From Tychonema litorale BBK16 (GTDB lineage: Bacteria; Cyanobacteriota; Cyanobacteriia; Cyanobacteriales; Microcoleaceae), in the NCBI RefSeq assembly GCF_021648855.1, contig NZ_JAKJHX010000033.1:1-45912 (forward strand): a DNA stretch of 45,912 bases, given 5' to 3'. The notes below the pieces were generated by a model. The model had not been told where the DNA came from, searched no databases, and saw only the letters and a program-made list of their open reading frames with translations. The translations under genes and the position numbers were made by a program. Shown here piece after piece: positions 1 to 8,587 of this stretch. Every line of letters starts with the position of its first letter. The first letter of the stretch is position 1.

Positions 1-1169
1 TCTAAAACCGCGATCGCCTTTTTCCTTTGATTCGCAGTCGGTTCCGATTCCCCCGCGTTGAGCAACTGTTTAACCTCCGCTTGTACCGCAATCCAGCGAT
101 CGCCCAAAGGTTCCATCACCACAGGCTTTACCAACCGTTCCACATACGATCGCGGCGTATAATGCGCCCCCAACTTACTCCTCTCCCGTGCATCCAACGC
201 CCTTTCCAACAACGTCCCAAAAATCGCCGGTTCCACATTACACCAATCCCGCTTCGCCGCCTGTAACAACACTTCCAACTGCGTCTTTGTCAGCGCAAAC
301 GCCTGGGATTCCGCAAACAATCCGCCATTAAACCGCAACAGTTGGCCGTGAAAGCCAAAACTCGTCCCCTCATTCATCGCTTCCCACAGCGCCTCTACCT
401 CCGGCTTAAACGTCTTCGGATTGAGAATCCATCGCGTTTCCAGCGCCTGCGTGAACAGATTTTCCTTCAGCAAACCCACATCCTCAGCAAACATGGTGAA
501 AATACAGCGCATCAAAAACTGGGCGACTTGCTGCGGATCGACATTTGCCTCCATCCGCTTCGCCAACTCTGCCAAATCCGCCGCCACTTCCCGCGTTACC
601 CGCGCCGCAATTTTCTCTGGGTTGCGCTGCTGCGGATTGCTAAATATATCGACAAACAGATCGAAAACATCGGCCTTTCCCAACTCTGTCAGCCCAATTT
701 CTCGCCGCGCCCCATAGCCGCCATAATCGCCGCTAAAACCCATCCACAATTCAAAATGGTCGCCAATATCGCAAGTTAACAAAAACGGTGGCTTACTGGG
801 CAAATTTCGCGTATAAGCAACGGCTTGTACAAACGCTTTTTCCATCTCTCGCAAATAGGTATTGGTTCCCCGCTTCGCCGTGCCTTTTTTGCTCGTTGTT
901 CCGCCCTGTTTTGCCTCGATTAAAAAGTGTTCTGCTTTGTAAAAATCCACAAACCCCGAAGTTACTTGGCCGCTGGGATGAAAGATTTTGAGATCCTTAT
1001 CAAAGCAGTAGGGATCGTTGGGAATTCTGCCTTTATCCATTGGGCGATCTACTCCCAGCGCATCGCACATTTCCACAAAAAACAACTGGTAGTTTGCGCG
1101 TTCGTTACCGCTAGAACCTGCCCAGCGCGTGATGAATGTTTCGACTCTGGTGCGATCGGCTTCATTCAT
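1..1169 (-). CDS. MmeI-like restriction/DNA adenine methyltransferase, N-terminal part (cut by window edge)
   Basis: An uninterrupted frame of 389 codons runs from ATG at 1169 to the window start, so the C-terminal part is missing. The ATG is preceded by AGGA seven bases upstream. Residue D75, then nine residues, then E85-A-K87 reproduces the D-X9-EXK nuclease motif of MmeI-type single-chain restriction-modification enzymes. Near residues 315-340, GTLLERALDARERSKLGAHY followed by TPRSYVERLV is the usual helical lead-in to the N6-adenine methyltransferase domain in this group. The SAM-binding and NPPY motifs and the target-recognition domain would lie beyond the edge and cannot be checked. Such proteins cut and methylate DNA without a separate endonuclease. 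A BREX/DISARM-type methylase is the alternative, but those usually lack the EXK domain. Confidence 0.75.
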   Translation of the reverse strand, partial: MNEADRTRVETFITRWAGSSGNERANYQLFFVEMCDALGVDRPMDKGRIPNDPYCFDKDLKIFHPSGQVTSGFVDFYKAEHFLIEAKQGGTTSKKGTAKRGTNTYLREMEKAFVQAVAYTRNLPSKPPFLLTCDIGDHFELWMGFSGDYGGYGARREIGLTELGKADVFDLFVDIFSNPQQRNPEKIAARVTREVAADLAELAKRMEANVDPQQVAQFLMRCIFTMFAEDVGLLKENLFTQALETRWILNPKTFKPEVEALWEAMNEGTSFGFHGQLLRFNGGLFAESQAFALTKTQLEVLLQAAKRDWCNVEPAIFGTLLERALDARERSKLGAHYTPRSYVERLVKPVVMEPLGDRWIAVQAEVKQLLNAGESEPTANQRKKAIAVL

Positions 1170-1334
1170 ACTTCAATCCTGCTGCTGGTTTTTTACTTAT
1201 TCTACAGTCGTTGGGTGCGGGCGGGTTTACGAGATTGTTCGTTTTAGGCAATTATTGTTGGTGAACCCGCCCCTACAAAATTTAACATTATACAAGTCCA
1301 AATCAAACGGAAATGACTAACAGTTTTAAAAAAA

Positions 1335-1371
1335 AATAGGTTGGATTTAACATAAGTAAACCCAACCTATT
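1335..1371 (-). terminator. Intrinsic terminator of cphA
   Basis: The arms AATAGGTTGG (1335-1344) and CCAACCTATT (1362-1371) pair perfectly and extend to about 15 bp with one mismatch. Read on the minus strand, the hairpin lies just after the cphA stop and runs directly into a run of about nine T residues (1328-1336). The arm sequence also resembles the GTAGGTTGGGTT repeat at 45124-45202, so it may be a repeat recruited as a terminator. Confidence 0.7.
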
Positions 1372-1392
1372 AATTAAATCAGACTTAAGACT

Positions 1393-4113
1393 TTAGCCTT
1401 GATTCACAACAGTCGGTTTTAAACTTTCCTGTGGCTGTGATTTAACTAAACCATTTTGAACTTCCACGGATTCCTGAATCGGTTTCCGCGCCTCAATTAG
1501 CTTCAGAGCTTTGGTGACACCTTCAGGTAAAATCACTACCAAACTGCCAGCAGGTGCTTCATCTAAAGCCTTGTTAACCGCAATTGTTTCATCAAGAATC
1601 AATTCGTATTCAACTTTAGATCGATCGGGAGTTCGTTCAGAAATCGCCTCTGCAATTCCCTGACAAATGAACTTGGCTACAACACCAGGTTCTCGGCCGC
1701 GCCGATCGAGATCTTCTTTCACAATAATGCGATCGAACATTTCGGCAGAAAGCTTACCTAATGTGACAAAATCCTCATCTCGTCTGTCTCCAGGAGCACA
1801 AACTACCCCGATCCGCATTCCATCCCAATTCTGCACGAAACTCCCCAAAGCCTTGTAGCTGTGAGGGTTGTGGGCGTAGTCGAGCAAAGCGTGATAGCTA
1901 CCCAAATTAAACAAATTCATCCTTCCGGGAGTTTGACCAACCGATGCCTGGAAGGTTGACAAAGCAATCCGAATGTCTTCTATTTTCACTCCTTGGGCAA
2001 AAGCTGCCAAACAAGCAGCCAAAGCATTGGCAATCATGAACGGCGCGCGCCCGCCCATCGTCAGCGGCACGTTGACCGCTTGCTCGATTCTCAGCGTCCA
2101 ATCGCCTTTTAAGATCGACAAGTAGCCATTCTCGTAAATTGCTGCCAGCCCGCCCGCTGCGGTATGTTTGGCAACCAGTTCGTTGTCTGGGTTCATCGAG
2201 AAATATGCAATTTGAGCCTTGACACTTTGCGCCATTCGTGCTACGAGCGGGTCATCTGCATTCAGGACTGCATAGCCTTTGGGCATCACCGACTCAACCA
2301 CCACACTCTTGAGGGTAGCAAGTTGTTCCACGGTGTCGATGTCGCCGATTCCCAAGTGGTCTGCTGCGACGTTCAAGACGACGCCGACGTCGCACTGGTC
2401 GAATCCTAAACCCGATCGCAAAATTCCGCCCCTAGCCGTTTCCAGCACCGCCACTTCTACCGTCGGATCAGACAAAATCAACTGAGCACTCTGCGGCCCA
2501 GTATTATCTCCGCTTTCCACCAAATAATCGCCGATGTAAGTGCCGTCGGTAGTTGTGTAGCCGGTCATCTGACCGGTCTGCTTGACAATATGAGCCAGAA
2601 GGCGAGTAGTTGTAGTTTTGCCATTTGTCCCCGTTACCGCTAAAATCGGCACCCGACTGGGCTGAGGGGAGGGGAACAGCATATCCATCACTGCGCCGGC
2701 GACATTGCGGGGCAAACCTTGACTCGGTGCAACGTGCATTCTGAAACCAGGTGCTGCGTTGACTTCGACGATGACTCCGTTCGTATCGCGCAAGGGTTTC
2801 GAGATATCGGAGGTTACGACATCAATGCCGGCGATGTCCAAACCGATAATTTTGGCAACTCTGGAAAATAACCAGACGTTTTCGGGGTGAATTTCGTCAG
2901 TGCGATCGACTGCAATGCCACCGGTACTCAAGTTTGCTGTGGCGCGCAAAAATACTCTTTTGCCAGCAGGCAATACGGAGTCGATCGCATATCCTTGTTT
3001 GTTCAGCAAATCCAAAGACAATTTATCTACAACAATCCGAGTCAGAACATTGTCATGTCCATCTCCCCGTTGGGGGTCGCGGTTTACTTCTTCAATCAGT
3101 TCTTCTACTGTAGATTTGCCATCTCCCACCACGTTAGCGGGGACTCGTTCAGCCACTGCTACAACTTGACCATTCACTACCAAAACTCTGTGGTCGCGAC
3201 CGGTGTAGTAGCGCTCAATAATGATGCTTTTGGTTTTCGAGGCGGCGCTGGCGAGATCATAGGCTTCTTCTGCTACTTCCCTGGAATTAATGTCGATCGT
3301 AATTCCGCGTCCATGATTGCCGTCTAGCGGTTTAATCACAATAGGATAACCGCCAACTTCTTCGATCGCACTTTGGAGTTCATCTAAATAGTGAATTACC
3401 GTCCCTTTGGGAACCGGCACCCCAGCACTAGCCAATATATTTTTAGTCCCTTCCTTGTCACAAGCTAGTTCTACCCCCAAAACCCCGGTACGGTTGCTCA
3501 AAGTTGCTTGAATCCGCTTTTGGTGAACCCCGTAACCCAACTGGATCATAAACCTCGCACCCAAAGCTATCCAGGGAATTCCACGAGATTCTGCTTCCTT
3601 GATCAGTGTTTCGGTACTCGGCCCCAAAGCCGCCGACGCAGCAAAATCTGTGAGGTCTCTTAAATCTTGAGCTAACTCTGTAGGAGAGTAAGTGCCGGTA
3701 TTGACAATGCTTTGGCACAGACGCACCCCAGCCCTAGCTGCGTAGCGACCTGCTTGTTCGTTTTGATACTCAAGTACCACTTGGTAAATTCCTGGAGTCG
3801 CAGTCTCGCGAGTGCGACCAAATCCCGCCGGCATTCCTGCCATTTCCTGAAGTTCTAGGGCGACGTGTTCAATGACGTGTCCCATCATCGTGCCTTCTTT
3901 GACACGTTGCAGGAAGCCTCCCTGACGACCTGGGGAACAAAAATGCTCGTACAAACTAGGTAGAACCGTCAGCAAACCCTCATAGAACCGTGGAATTTGG
4001 GCTGTGGTCTTGTCTGCCAAGTCTTCTAAATCTAGACGCATAACGATCAGTTTTTGTCGTCGAATGCTCCAGTAGTTGGGGCCGCGCAATGTCTGGATTT
4101 TTAGTATTTTCAT
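1393..4113 (-). CDS. cphA: Cyanophycin synthetase
   Basis: This 906-aa cytoplasmic enzyme polymerises aspartate and arginine into cyanophycin, the nitrogen reserve granule, using ATP. It has the family's three parts: an N-terminal domain that opens MKILKIQTLRGPNYWSIRR, an ATP-grasp domain at roughly residues 215-470 (with HGRGITIDI and EVNAAPGFRMH), and a Mur-ligase-like domain with P-loop GTNGKTTTT at about 493. The open frame extends ten codons further upstream, but the family N-terminus, and GAGG four bases before ATG at 4113, support the shorter start. It lies 342 bases downstream of cphB on the same strand, the usual cyanobacterial arrangement. Its terminator is at 1335-1371. Length is close to family norms. 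Confidence 0.97.
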   Translation of the reverse strand: MKILKIQTLRGPNYWSIRRQKLIVMRLDLEDLADKTTAQIPRFYEGLLTVLPSLYEHFCSPGRQGGFLQRVKEGTMMGHVIEHVALELQEMAGMPAGFGRTRETATPGIYQVVLEYQNEQAGRYAARAGVRLCQSIVNTGTYSPTELAQDLRDLTDFAASAALGPSTETLIKEAESRGIPWIALGARFMIQLGYGVHQKRIQATLSNRTGVLGVELACDKEGTKNILASAGVPVPKGTVIHYLDELQSAIEEVGGYPIVIKPLDGNHGRGITIDINSREVAEEAYDLASAASKTKSIIIERYYTGRDHRVLVVNGQVVAVAERVPANVVGDGKSTVEELIEEVNRDPQRGDGHDNVLTRIVVDKLSLDLLNKQGYAIDSVLPAGKRVFLRATANLSTGGIAVDRTDEIHPENVWLFSRVAKIIGLDIAGIDVVTSDISKPLRDTNGVIVEVNAAPGFRMHVAPSQGLPRNVAGAVMDMLFPSPQPSRVPILAVTGTNGKTTTTRLLAHIVKQTGQMTGYTTTDGTYIGDYLVESGDNTGPQSAQLILSDPTVEVAVLETARGGILRSGLGFDQCDVGVVLNVAADHLGIGDIDTVEQLATLKSVVVESVMPKGYAVLNADDPLVARMAQSVKAQIAYFSMNPDNELVAKHTAAGGLAAIYENGYLSILKGDWTLRIEQAVNVPLTMGGRAPFMIANALAACLAAFAQGVKIEDIRIALSTFQASVGQTPGRMNLFNLGSYHALLDYAHNPHSYKALGSFVQNWDGMRIGVVCAPGDRRDEDFVTLGKLSAEMFDRIIVKEDLDRRGREPGVVAKFICQGIAEAISERTPDRSKVEYELILDETIAVNKALDEAPAGSLVVILPEGVTKALKLIEARKPIQESVEVQNGLVKSQPQESLKPTVVNQG

Positions 4114-4455
4114 AAAACCTCGTAGATGTTTGGAAAGCCTCAACTTTTAAGTTGGGGGATGAAAAACGACTTAATAGCTCTGCTCAATTTTTGTAAAAGG
4201 CCAACCACCAAGTTCACAACCCTGTTGCAATGTATCTTTGACTTTATTGGATCATTTATTCAATTTCAAGCCTGAGTCCCCGATAAACTGTTCGCTCAGA
4301 ACATTTTTGTACTAATTTTTCAGTTACTGTCCACCGAATTTGAGATTTTAGCTGTGAGATGGGAAAACTCCACGTCCATCCGGCGATCGGATGCGCCGGG
4401 CGTGGGATTCCTGATTTTCCAATACTTATCCGACCAATGAGTGTTAATTCGTATG
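4114..4455. other. cphB-cphA intergenic region
   Basis: This 342-base gap lies between the cphB stop and the cphA start. Near the cphB side is a GC-rich hairpin (4370-4405, listed separately). The remainder is AT-rich and could hold a separate cphA promoter. No clear NtcA-type GTA-N8-TAC palindrome and no credible reading frame were found. Confidence 0.5.
4370..4405 (-). terminator. Hairpin after cphB, possible terminator or attenuator
   Basis: Two nested stems are visible: CCACG (4370-4374) with CGTGG (4401-4405), and CATCCG (4377-4382) with CGGATG (4388-4393). On the minus strand the hairpin is followed by GAGTTTTCCC, a short T run. It could end or attenuate the cphB transcript before cphA. 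The T run is weak, so read-through is plausible. Confidence 0.5.
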
Positions 4456-5349
4456 TTAGTTAGAAGTCCGACATTCAGCAGGCCATCCAGACTCGGAACA
4501 GGCGGAAGACGGCATAGCTTTGCCTAGAGACATATTGTAACAATCCCCGTGGCAAAGGACGTGCAGGCGCAGATTGAAAAGACTCAAGGGTTGTGTTGCT
4601 TCTATGTGAGGCTCATTGGTGTACAGCATTTCTCTAGAATCAACAATAGTCACCGTTCCTTTACCAAGGATTTTAATCGTGTCGTCTCCTTCAAATAAGG
4701 CGCAGGTATCTTCGTCAATGCCAAGAGCAAGCAGATCCGGGTGGGATGCGATCGCCGACAGCAAACGAGCCATCCGATTACGGTTGTGAAAATGCTGGTC
4801 TACAATCACTTCCGGTATAATATTCAGCCCATTTGCCAAATCAACTAAAGAGCGATTTGGAGAAGCACCACTTCCGCCACCTGCAATCATGTGATAGCCC
4901 ATCACAGCAGCCCCAGCACTCGTTCCAGCTAGAGTAATTTTGCCTTCCCTGGTTTCTTTGCGAATTTTTTCCATCACTGGTGTGTCCGCCAGCAACCCAC
5001 ACAGCCGCAGTTGGTCACCACCTGTGATAAATACGCCCGTACAATCATCTAAGTAGTCTTTCCAGACCGGGTTTTCGGCCTGTTCGCGTTCCCGGATGTC
5101 CACTACTTTAACAGCACTGACACCCATTTCGTCAAAGATGGTGCGGTAGCGGTTGCTGATCCCTTCTGGATCTCGCGAAGCTGAGGGAACGATCGCCAAC
5201 CGAGCCTCTGTACCTCCAGAACGTTGAAAAAAGGTGTTCAGAATCTCGCGTCCGTGAACTTTGTCTTCGGCTCCCCCGATGACCATAATCGAGGTTTTGG
5301 TGCGCTGGGGGATGTTTTGTTCAAGGGCTGGAGATGTCAATTGCTGCAT
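4456..5349 (-). CDS. cphB: Cyanophycinase
   Basis: This 297-aa serine peptidase of family S51 cuts cyanophycin to beta-Asp-Arg dipeptides. It shows the nucleophile elbow AGTSAGAAVMG, the GGDQLRL segment and the conserved DQHFHNRNRMARL histidine region, all characteristic of CphB. The frame stays open upstream to 5514, but the first 55 codons do not look like the family. ATG at 5349 has AGGA nine bases upstream and begins MQQLTSPALEQNIPQRTK, so the shorter start is preferred. It precedes cphA on the same strand, so synthesis and breakdown enzymes are neighbours. The C-terminus contains several cysteines, which is normal variation. Confidence 0.95.
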   Translation of the reverse strand: MQQLTSPALEQNIPQRTKTSIMVIGGAEDKVHGREILNTFFQRSGGTEARLAIVPSASRDPEGISNRYRTIFDEMGVSAVKVVDIREREQAENPVWKDYLDDCTGVFITGGDQLRLCGLLADTPVMEKIRKETREGKITLAGTSAGAAVMGYHMIAGGGSGASPNRSLVDLANGLNIIPEVIVDQHFHNRNRMARLLSAIASHPDLLALGIDEDTCALFEGDDTIKILGKGTVTIVDSREMLYTNEPHIEATQPLSLFNLRLHVLCHGDCYNMSLGKAMPSSACSESGWPAECRTSN

Positions 5350-5689
5350 GGTGTGTCTTCCTGGGTTTGGTGTGCAATTAAATTTTGCCGTGTTGTGGGT
5401 ACGATCGGGCTTTTGAAGAATAAATAATTTGGCGGGAAGTTCGATCGAAATGACCCGCAGTCCTTTAGAAGCTAGTTTAGGAAAAGCACTCTCCCAAAAA
5501 CAGACAATCTTCATACAAAACCGCTTCTAAAAACCTACAGAAATCTGTAAATCAAACTTAGGGGTCTATGTTTAGCCTAGATTAAGTGCCAAAAATATTA
5601 ATAAATTATGAAGAATCATACAACTACCGAAAACCGATCGCCCTCTAGAGGTGAAACTAGAGGAACTGTGTTAATAAATTCCAATTATT
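5350..5689. other. Divergent intergenic region between cphB and trmD
   Basis: This 340-base region must carry promoters for cphB (leftward) and trmD (rightward). The cphB-proximal half is an open frame in continuation of cphB but is judged non-coding. A small inverted repeat, CTCTAG (5643-5648) with CTAGAG (5657-5662), lies just ahead of trmD. No confident -35/-10 pair was identified. Confidence 0.4.
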
Positions 5690-6385
5690 GTGCGATTTGA
5701 CGTTGTTACCCTATTTCCAGAATTTTTCTTGGCTCCCCTAGGGTCGGGACTGATGGGCAAAGCCTTCGCTAAGAATATTGCTCAGGTGAATTTTGTCAAT
5801 CCTCGTGATTTTACCACAGACAAGCACCACCGAGTTGATGACGAACCCTACGGTGGCGGCGTGGGAATGTTGATGAAGCCAGAACCGATTTTTGCGGCGG
5901 TGGAGTCCCTACCGATTTTGCCTAGGCGCGAGGTGATTTTGCTCACTCCCCAGGGCGAACCGATGCAGCAGGGTATGTTTCGAGATTTTGCCGATCGGTG
6001 CGATCAGTTGGTCTTAATCTGCGGTCATTATGAGGGTGTGGACGATCGAGTTTTGGATTTAGTCACTCGCGAGGTATCCTTGGGCGATTTTGTGCTCACC
6101 GGAGGCGAAATTCCAGCTTTGGCTTTGATTAATGGGGTTTTGCGCTTGCTGCGAGGAACTGTGGGGAAGGAAGACTCGCTGAAGTTTGAGAGTTTTGAGG
6201 ACGGGCTTTTGGATTATCCACAGTATACTCGACCAGCCGATTTCCGGGGTTTGAAGGTTCCCGATGTGCTGCTATCTGGGAATCACGCCGAAATTGCCCG
6301 TTGGCGCAGGGAAAAGCAAATTGAAAAAACGCGATCGAGGCGATCGGACTTGTACGAAATTTGGTTGCAAGAAAGCGAAAAATAG
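5690..6385 (+). CDS. trmD: tRNA (guanine-37-N1)-methyltransferase
   Basis: This 231-aa SPOUT-class enzyme methylates G37 next to the anticodon using SAM, which prevents frameshifting. Family signatures are MRFDVVTLFPEFF at the N-terminus, DDEPYGGGVGMLMKPEP, the trefoil-knot cofactor site around LICGHYEGVDDRV, and GGEIPALALINGVLRLLRG followed by YTRP. Length is typical. The start is a GTG with no evident Shine-Dalgarno sequence, but no alternative fits the conserved N-terminus. It appears to be a single gene; the Uma2-type gene follows 56 bases later. Confidence 0.97.
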   Translation: MRFDVVTLFPEFFLAPLGSGLMGKAFAKNIAQVNFVNPRDFTTDKHHRVDDEPYGGGVGMLMKPEPIFAAVESLPILPRREVILLTPQGEPMQQGMFRDFADRCDQLVLICGHYEGVDDRVLDLVTREVSLGDFVLTGGEIPALALINGVLRLLRGTVGKEDSLKFESFEDGLLDYPQYTRPADFRGLKVPDVLLSGNHAEIARWRREKQIEKTRSRRSDLYEIWLQESEK

Positions 6386-6441
6386 ATCAACTGCTATCCT
6401 AAAGAAACACATAAATAACTCTGTTTTACCAGCTTTAACTT

Positions 6442-7173
6442 ATGTCACTAGCCATAGAAAACTTACCAATAGATTTAATTACCGATGATGGCGAACCAAT
6501 GGAAAGCAATAACCATAGAGTTTCGATGAATTTACTCATCCAATCTCTCAAATACTACTGGCGCGATCGGCAAGACTTTTTTGTAGGAGGCAATATGTTT
6601 GTCTACTACAGTGCAAACCAAGTCAAAAATCAAGACTTCAAAGGCCCTGATTTCTTTGTTGTCCTAGATGTAGATGGAACCAGAAATAGAGATGCTTGGA
6701 TTGCTTGGGAAGAAGACAGTCGATTGCCAGATGTGGTAATTGAATTAATGTCTCCCTCAACAGCCGAAGTAGATTTAACCACCAAAAAAGACATCTACGA
6801 GCGCAAATTAAAAACCCAAGATTATTTTGTCTACAATCCCAAAAATCCCAATTCTCTGAGAGGTTGGGAATTAATTAATCGTCGATACCAATCCTTATCT
6901 CCTAATCAACAAGGGAGATTCTATTGTGAATCATTAGGGCTATGGCTCGGTGCATGGGAAGGTGAAATAGAAAACTCTCAAGGTAATTGGTTGAGGTTTT
7001 TTGATGCTGATGGAAATCTCATACTAATGCGAGATGAAGCTGAAACTAAAAGAGCCGAATTAGAAAGACAGCAGAAAGAGGAGGCAATACAACAATTAAA
7101 AATTGAAAAGCAACAAAAAGAAAAATTAGCTACCAAGTTAAGAGAGTTGGGTATTAACCCAGATGAAATTTGA
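6442..7173 (+). CDS. Uma2 family (DUF820) endonuclease-like protein with C-terminal coiled coil
   Basis: This 243-aa protein belongs to the Uma2 group, a PD-(D/E)XK-fold family greatly expanded in cyanobacteria whose biological role is unsettled. Visible landmarks are P69-D70 in KGPDFFVVLDV, E101 in PDVVIELMSPST, and KKDIYERKL further on. The last 50 residues are a charged, heptad-like coiled coil ending LRELGINPDEI, a tail common to cyanobacterial members. A run of 23- and 28-bp tandem repeats begins 36 bases after its stop. The nuclease activity is inferred from the fold, not shown. Confidence 0.85.
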   Translation: MSLAIENLPIDLITDDGEPMESNNHRVSMNLLIQSLKYYWRDRQDFFVGGNMFVYYSANQVKNQDFKGPDFFVVLDVDGTRNRDAWIAWEEDSRLPDVVIELMSPSTAEVDLTTKKDIYERKLKTQDYFVYNPKNPNSLRGWELINRRYQSLSPNQQGRFYCESLGLWLGAWEGEIENSQGNWLRFFDADGNLILMRDEAETKRAELERQQKEEAIQQLKIEKQQKEKLATKLRELGINPDEI

Positions 7174-7209
7174 TTGCTTAGGTAAGATATCATTAACCTG
7201 CTGCGATTC

Positions 7210-7410
7210 TTCCCGTTTGCCAGTAGGGGCAATTCCCGTTTGCCAGTAGGGGCAATTCCCGTTTGCCAGTAGGGGCAATTCCAGTTTGCCCCTACGGGCA
7301 ATTCCCGTTTGCCAGTAGGGGCAATTCATGAATTGCCCTTACTTACTGGCAATTCATGAATTGCCCTTACTTACTGGCAATTCATGAATTGCCCCTACTC
7401 TAAATTTCAG
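7210..7410. repeat. Tandem 23-bp and 28-bp repeats between the Uma2 gene and ispF
   Basis: Five 23-bp units lie end to end at 7210-7324, four of them identical (TTCCCGTTTGCCAGTAGGGG plus CAA). The fourth (7279-7301) has its core inverted. Two identical 28-bp units follow at 7325-7380 (beginning TTCATGAATTGCCCTTACTT), then a partial unit to 7410. GGGGCAATTCATGAATTGCC forms a palindrome. The final 35 bases (7376-7410) recur exactly at 22546-22580. There are no unique spacers, so this is not a CRISPR array. Confidence 0.9.
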
Positions 7411-7449
7411 AAACAAATCATACTCCAAATCAGCAACGCCGGACTTTTT

Positions 7450-7485
7450 TCCTTCTTCCTTCTTCCTTCTTCCTTCTTCCTTCTT
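7450..7485. repeat. Heptanucleotide TTCCTTC repeat just before ispF
   Basis: About five head-to-tail copies of TTCCTTC end seven bases before the ispF ATG, giving a pure pyrimidine tract on the coding strand. Short tandem heptamers of this kind are well known between cyanobacterial genes. Here the tract occupies the place where a ribosome binding site would be expected. Confidence 0.85.
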
Positions 7486-7491
7486 AATATT

Positions 7492-7971
7492 ATGAACATT
7501 CGCATCGGCAACGGCTACGACATTCACTGCTTAGTGACCGAACGCCCCCTCATCCTCGGTGGTGTCAAAATTCCCCACGAATTAGGATTACTTGGTCACA
7601 GCGACGCCGACGTGCTCACTCACGCCATAATGGATGCGATGCTAGGAGCACTTAGCCTCGGAGATATCGGCCTTTATTTCCCACCGACTGACCCCAAATG
7701 GAAAGGTGCTGATAGTTTAGTCTTACTAGAACAAGTCAACCAGTTGATATTAGATAAAGGCTGGGAAATCGGTAATATTGATTCAGTAGTTGTAGCTGAA
7801 CGTCCTAAGTTGAAACCGCATATTGGACAAATGCGCGATCGCATTTCTAGCGTCCTCAAGCTCAACCCAGACCAAATCGGTGTTAAAGCCACTACTAACG
7901 AAAAGTTAGGGCCAGTCGGGAGAGAAGAAGGCATCGCAGCTTACGCGGTAGTTTTGTTAATGCTAAAATAG
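7492..7971 (+). CDS. ispF: 2-C-methyl-D-erythritol 2,4-cyclodiphosphate synthase
   Basis: This 159-aa enzyme makes the cyclic diphosphate intermediate of the MEP pathway, the source of isoprenoids for chlorophyll, carotenoids and quinones. The metal ligands are visible as D10-I-H12 in GNGYDIH and H44 in [12 protein letters not shown]. The C-terminal [22 protein letters not shown] is the family signature. The frame is open upstream to 7384 through the repeat block, but homologues start at [12 protein letters not shown], so ATG 7492 is chosen. No Shine-Dalgarno sequence is present; a pyrimidine heptamer repeat takes its place. Confidence 0.96.
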   Translation: MNIRIGNGYDIHCLVTERPLILGGVKIPHELGLLGHSDADVLTHAIMDAMLGALSLGDIGLYFPPTDPKWKGADSLVLLEQVNQLILDKGWEIGNIDSVVVAERPKLKPHIGQMRDRISSVLKLNPDQIGVKATTNEKLGPVGREEGIAAYAVVLLMLK

Positions 7972-8038
7972 AACTATAGAATATCTAATTGACTGTAAAT
8001 TTAATCTCAAATCCAACATCGCTAGGAAGCCTGAAATC

Positions 8039-8587
8039 ATGGACACTGACACTTGGGAGTTACAATTTCCTGTAGACGCGGATGTCATCGCGTTGGATAA
8101 GGACGATCGCATAGTCGTGCTGATCGAGGTTAAAATTATTCAAGCTCAAGAACCAGCCGCGAAACAAAAAATTATCGATCGCGCGATCGATTGGCTGAAA
8201 GCTGTGTTAGCTAAGCTATCTGAAAAAAACGCGATCGTTCCCTATGCTATGTTTATTGACGCGGAACAAATTTTGATTTTCAAATGGGATGGTGTGAATT
8301 TATCGGAGCCTGTTTGCACTCTCAATACTGGTGAAATATGTCGCTATTACCTCCCTACATTTGGCAGTAAATGGATATTTGAACGTACCATTGAGGGGCT
8401 GATTGAATCGTGGCTGCATGACTTAGATTATAACTGGAAATCAGAAAATCCGCCAGCATCAGAACAGATAGCAGCCATCGGTTTGCTGCCATTACTCGCA
8501 GGTGGAACAACAAAATCAGGAGTGGAATTAGGTGGCAATTATATATATCGAGACCAACTTTCTGATGAGTATTGCTACAGGGCGTGA
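8039..8587 (+). CDS. Unknown protein with a PD-(D/E)XK-like core, first gene of an overlapping pair
   Basis: I do not recognise a named family for this 182-aa protein. Residues 13-32 read DADVIALDKDDRIVVLIEVK, which fits a PD-(D/E)XK nuclease core: D15, then E30-V-K32 at the end of a hydrophobic strand. A basic helix follows (KQKIIDRAIDWLKAVLAKL), then a strand-rich region with ILIFKWDG, as in small endonuclease-fold proteins. The ATG has AGGAAG nine bases upstream. Its last 56 bases overlap the next gene in another frame, which points to co-translation. It could be a nuclease, an inactive DNA-binding derivative or a partner of the PIN protein. The fold call is moderate; the function is unknown. 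Confidence 0.6.
   Translation: MDTDTWELQFPVDADVIALDKDDRIVVLIEVKIIQAQEPAAKQKIIDRAIDWLKAVLAKLSEKNAIVPYAMFIDAEQILIFKWDGVNLSEPVCTLNTGEICRYYLPTFGSKWIFERTIEGLIESWLHDLDYNWKSENPPASEQIAAIGLLPLLAGGTTKSGVELGGNYIYRDQLSDEYCYRA

Noticed and set aside
27..1320. Several plus-strand reading frames over the first 1.3 kb
   Set aside because: They are rich in Arg/Pro/Ser without domains and lie antisense to a 389-codon frame with a clear nuclease motif and a ribosome binding site.
4114..4455. NtcA site for nitrogen control of cphA
   Set aside because: No GTA-N8-TAC was found; the nearest GTA and TAC triplets have the wrong spacing.
5350..5514. N-terminal extension of cyanophycinase (55 codons)
   Set aside because: It does not match the family, and the internal ATG at 5349 has a good AGGA site.
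7210..7410. Possible CRISPR array
   Set aside because: Repeat units follow directly on each other with no unique spacers, and no cas genes are near.
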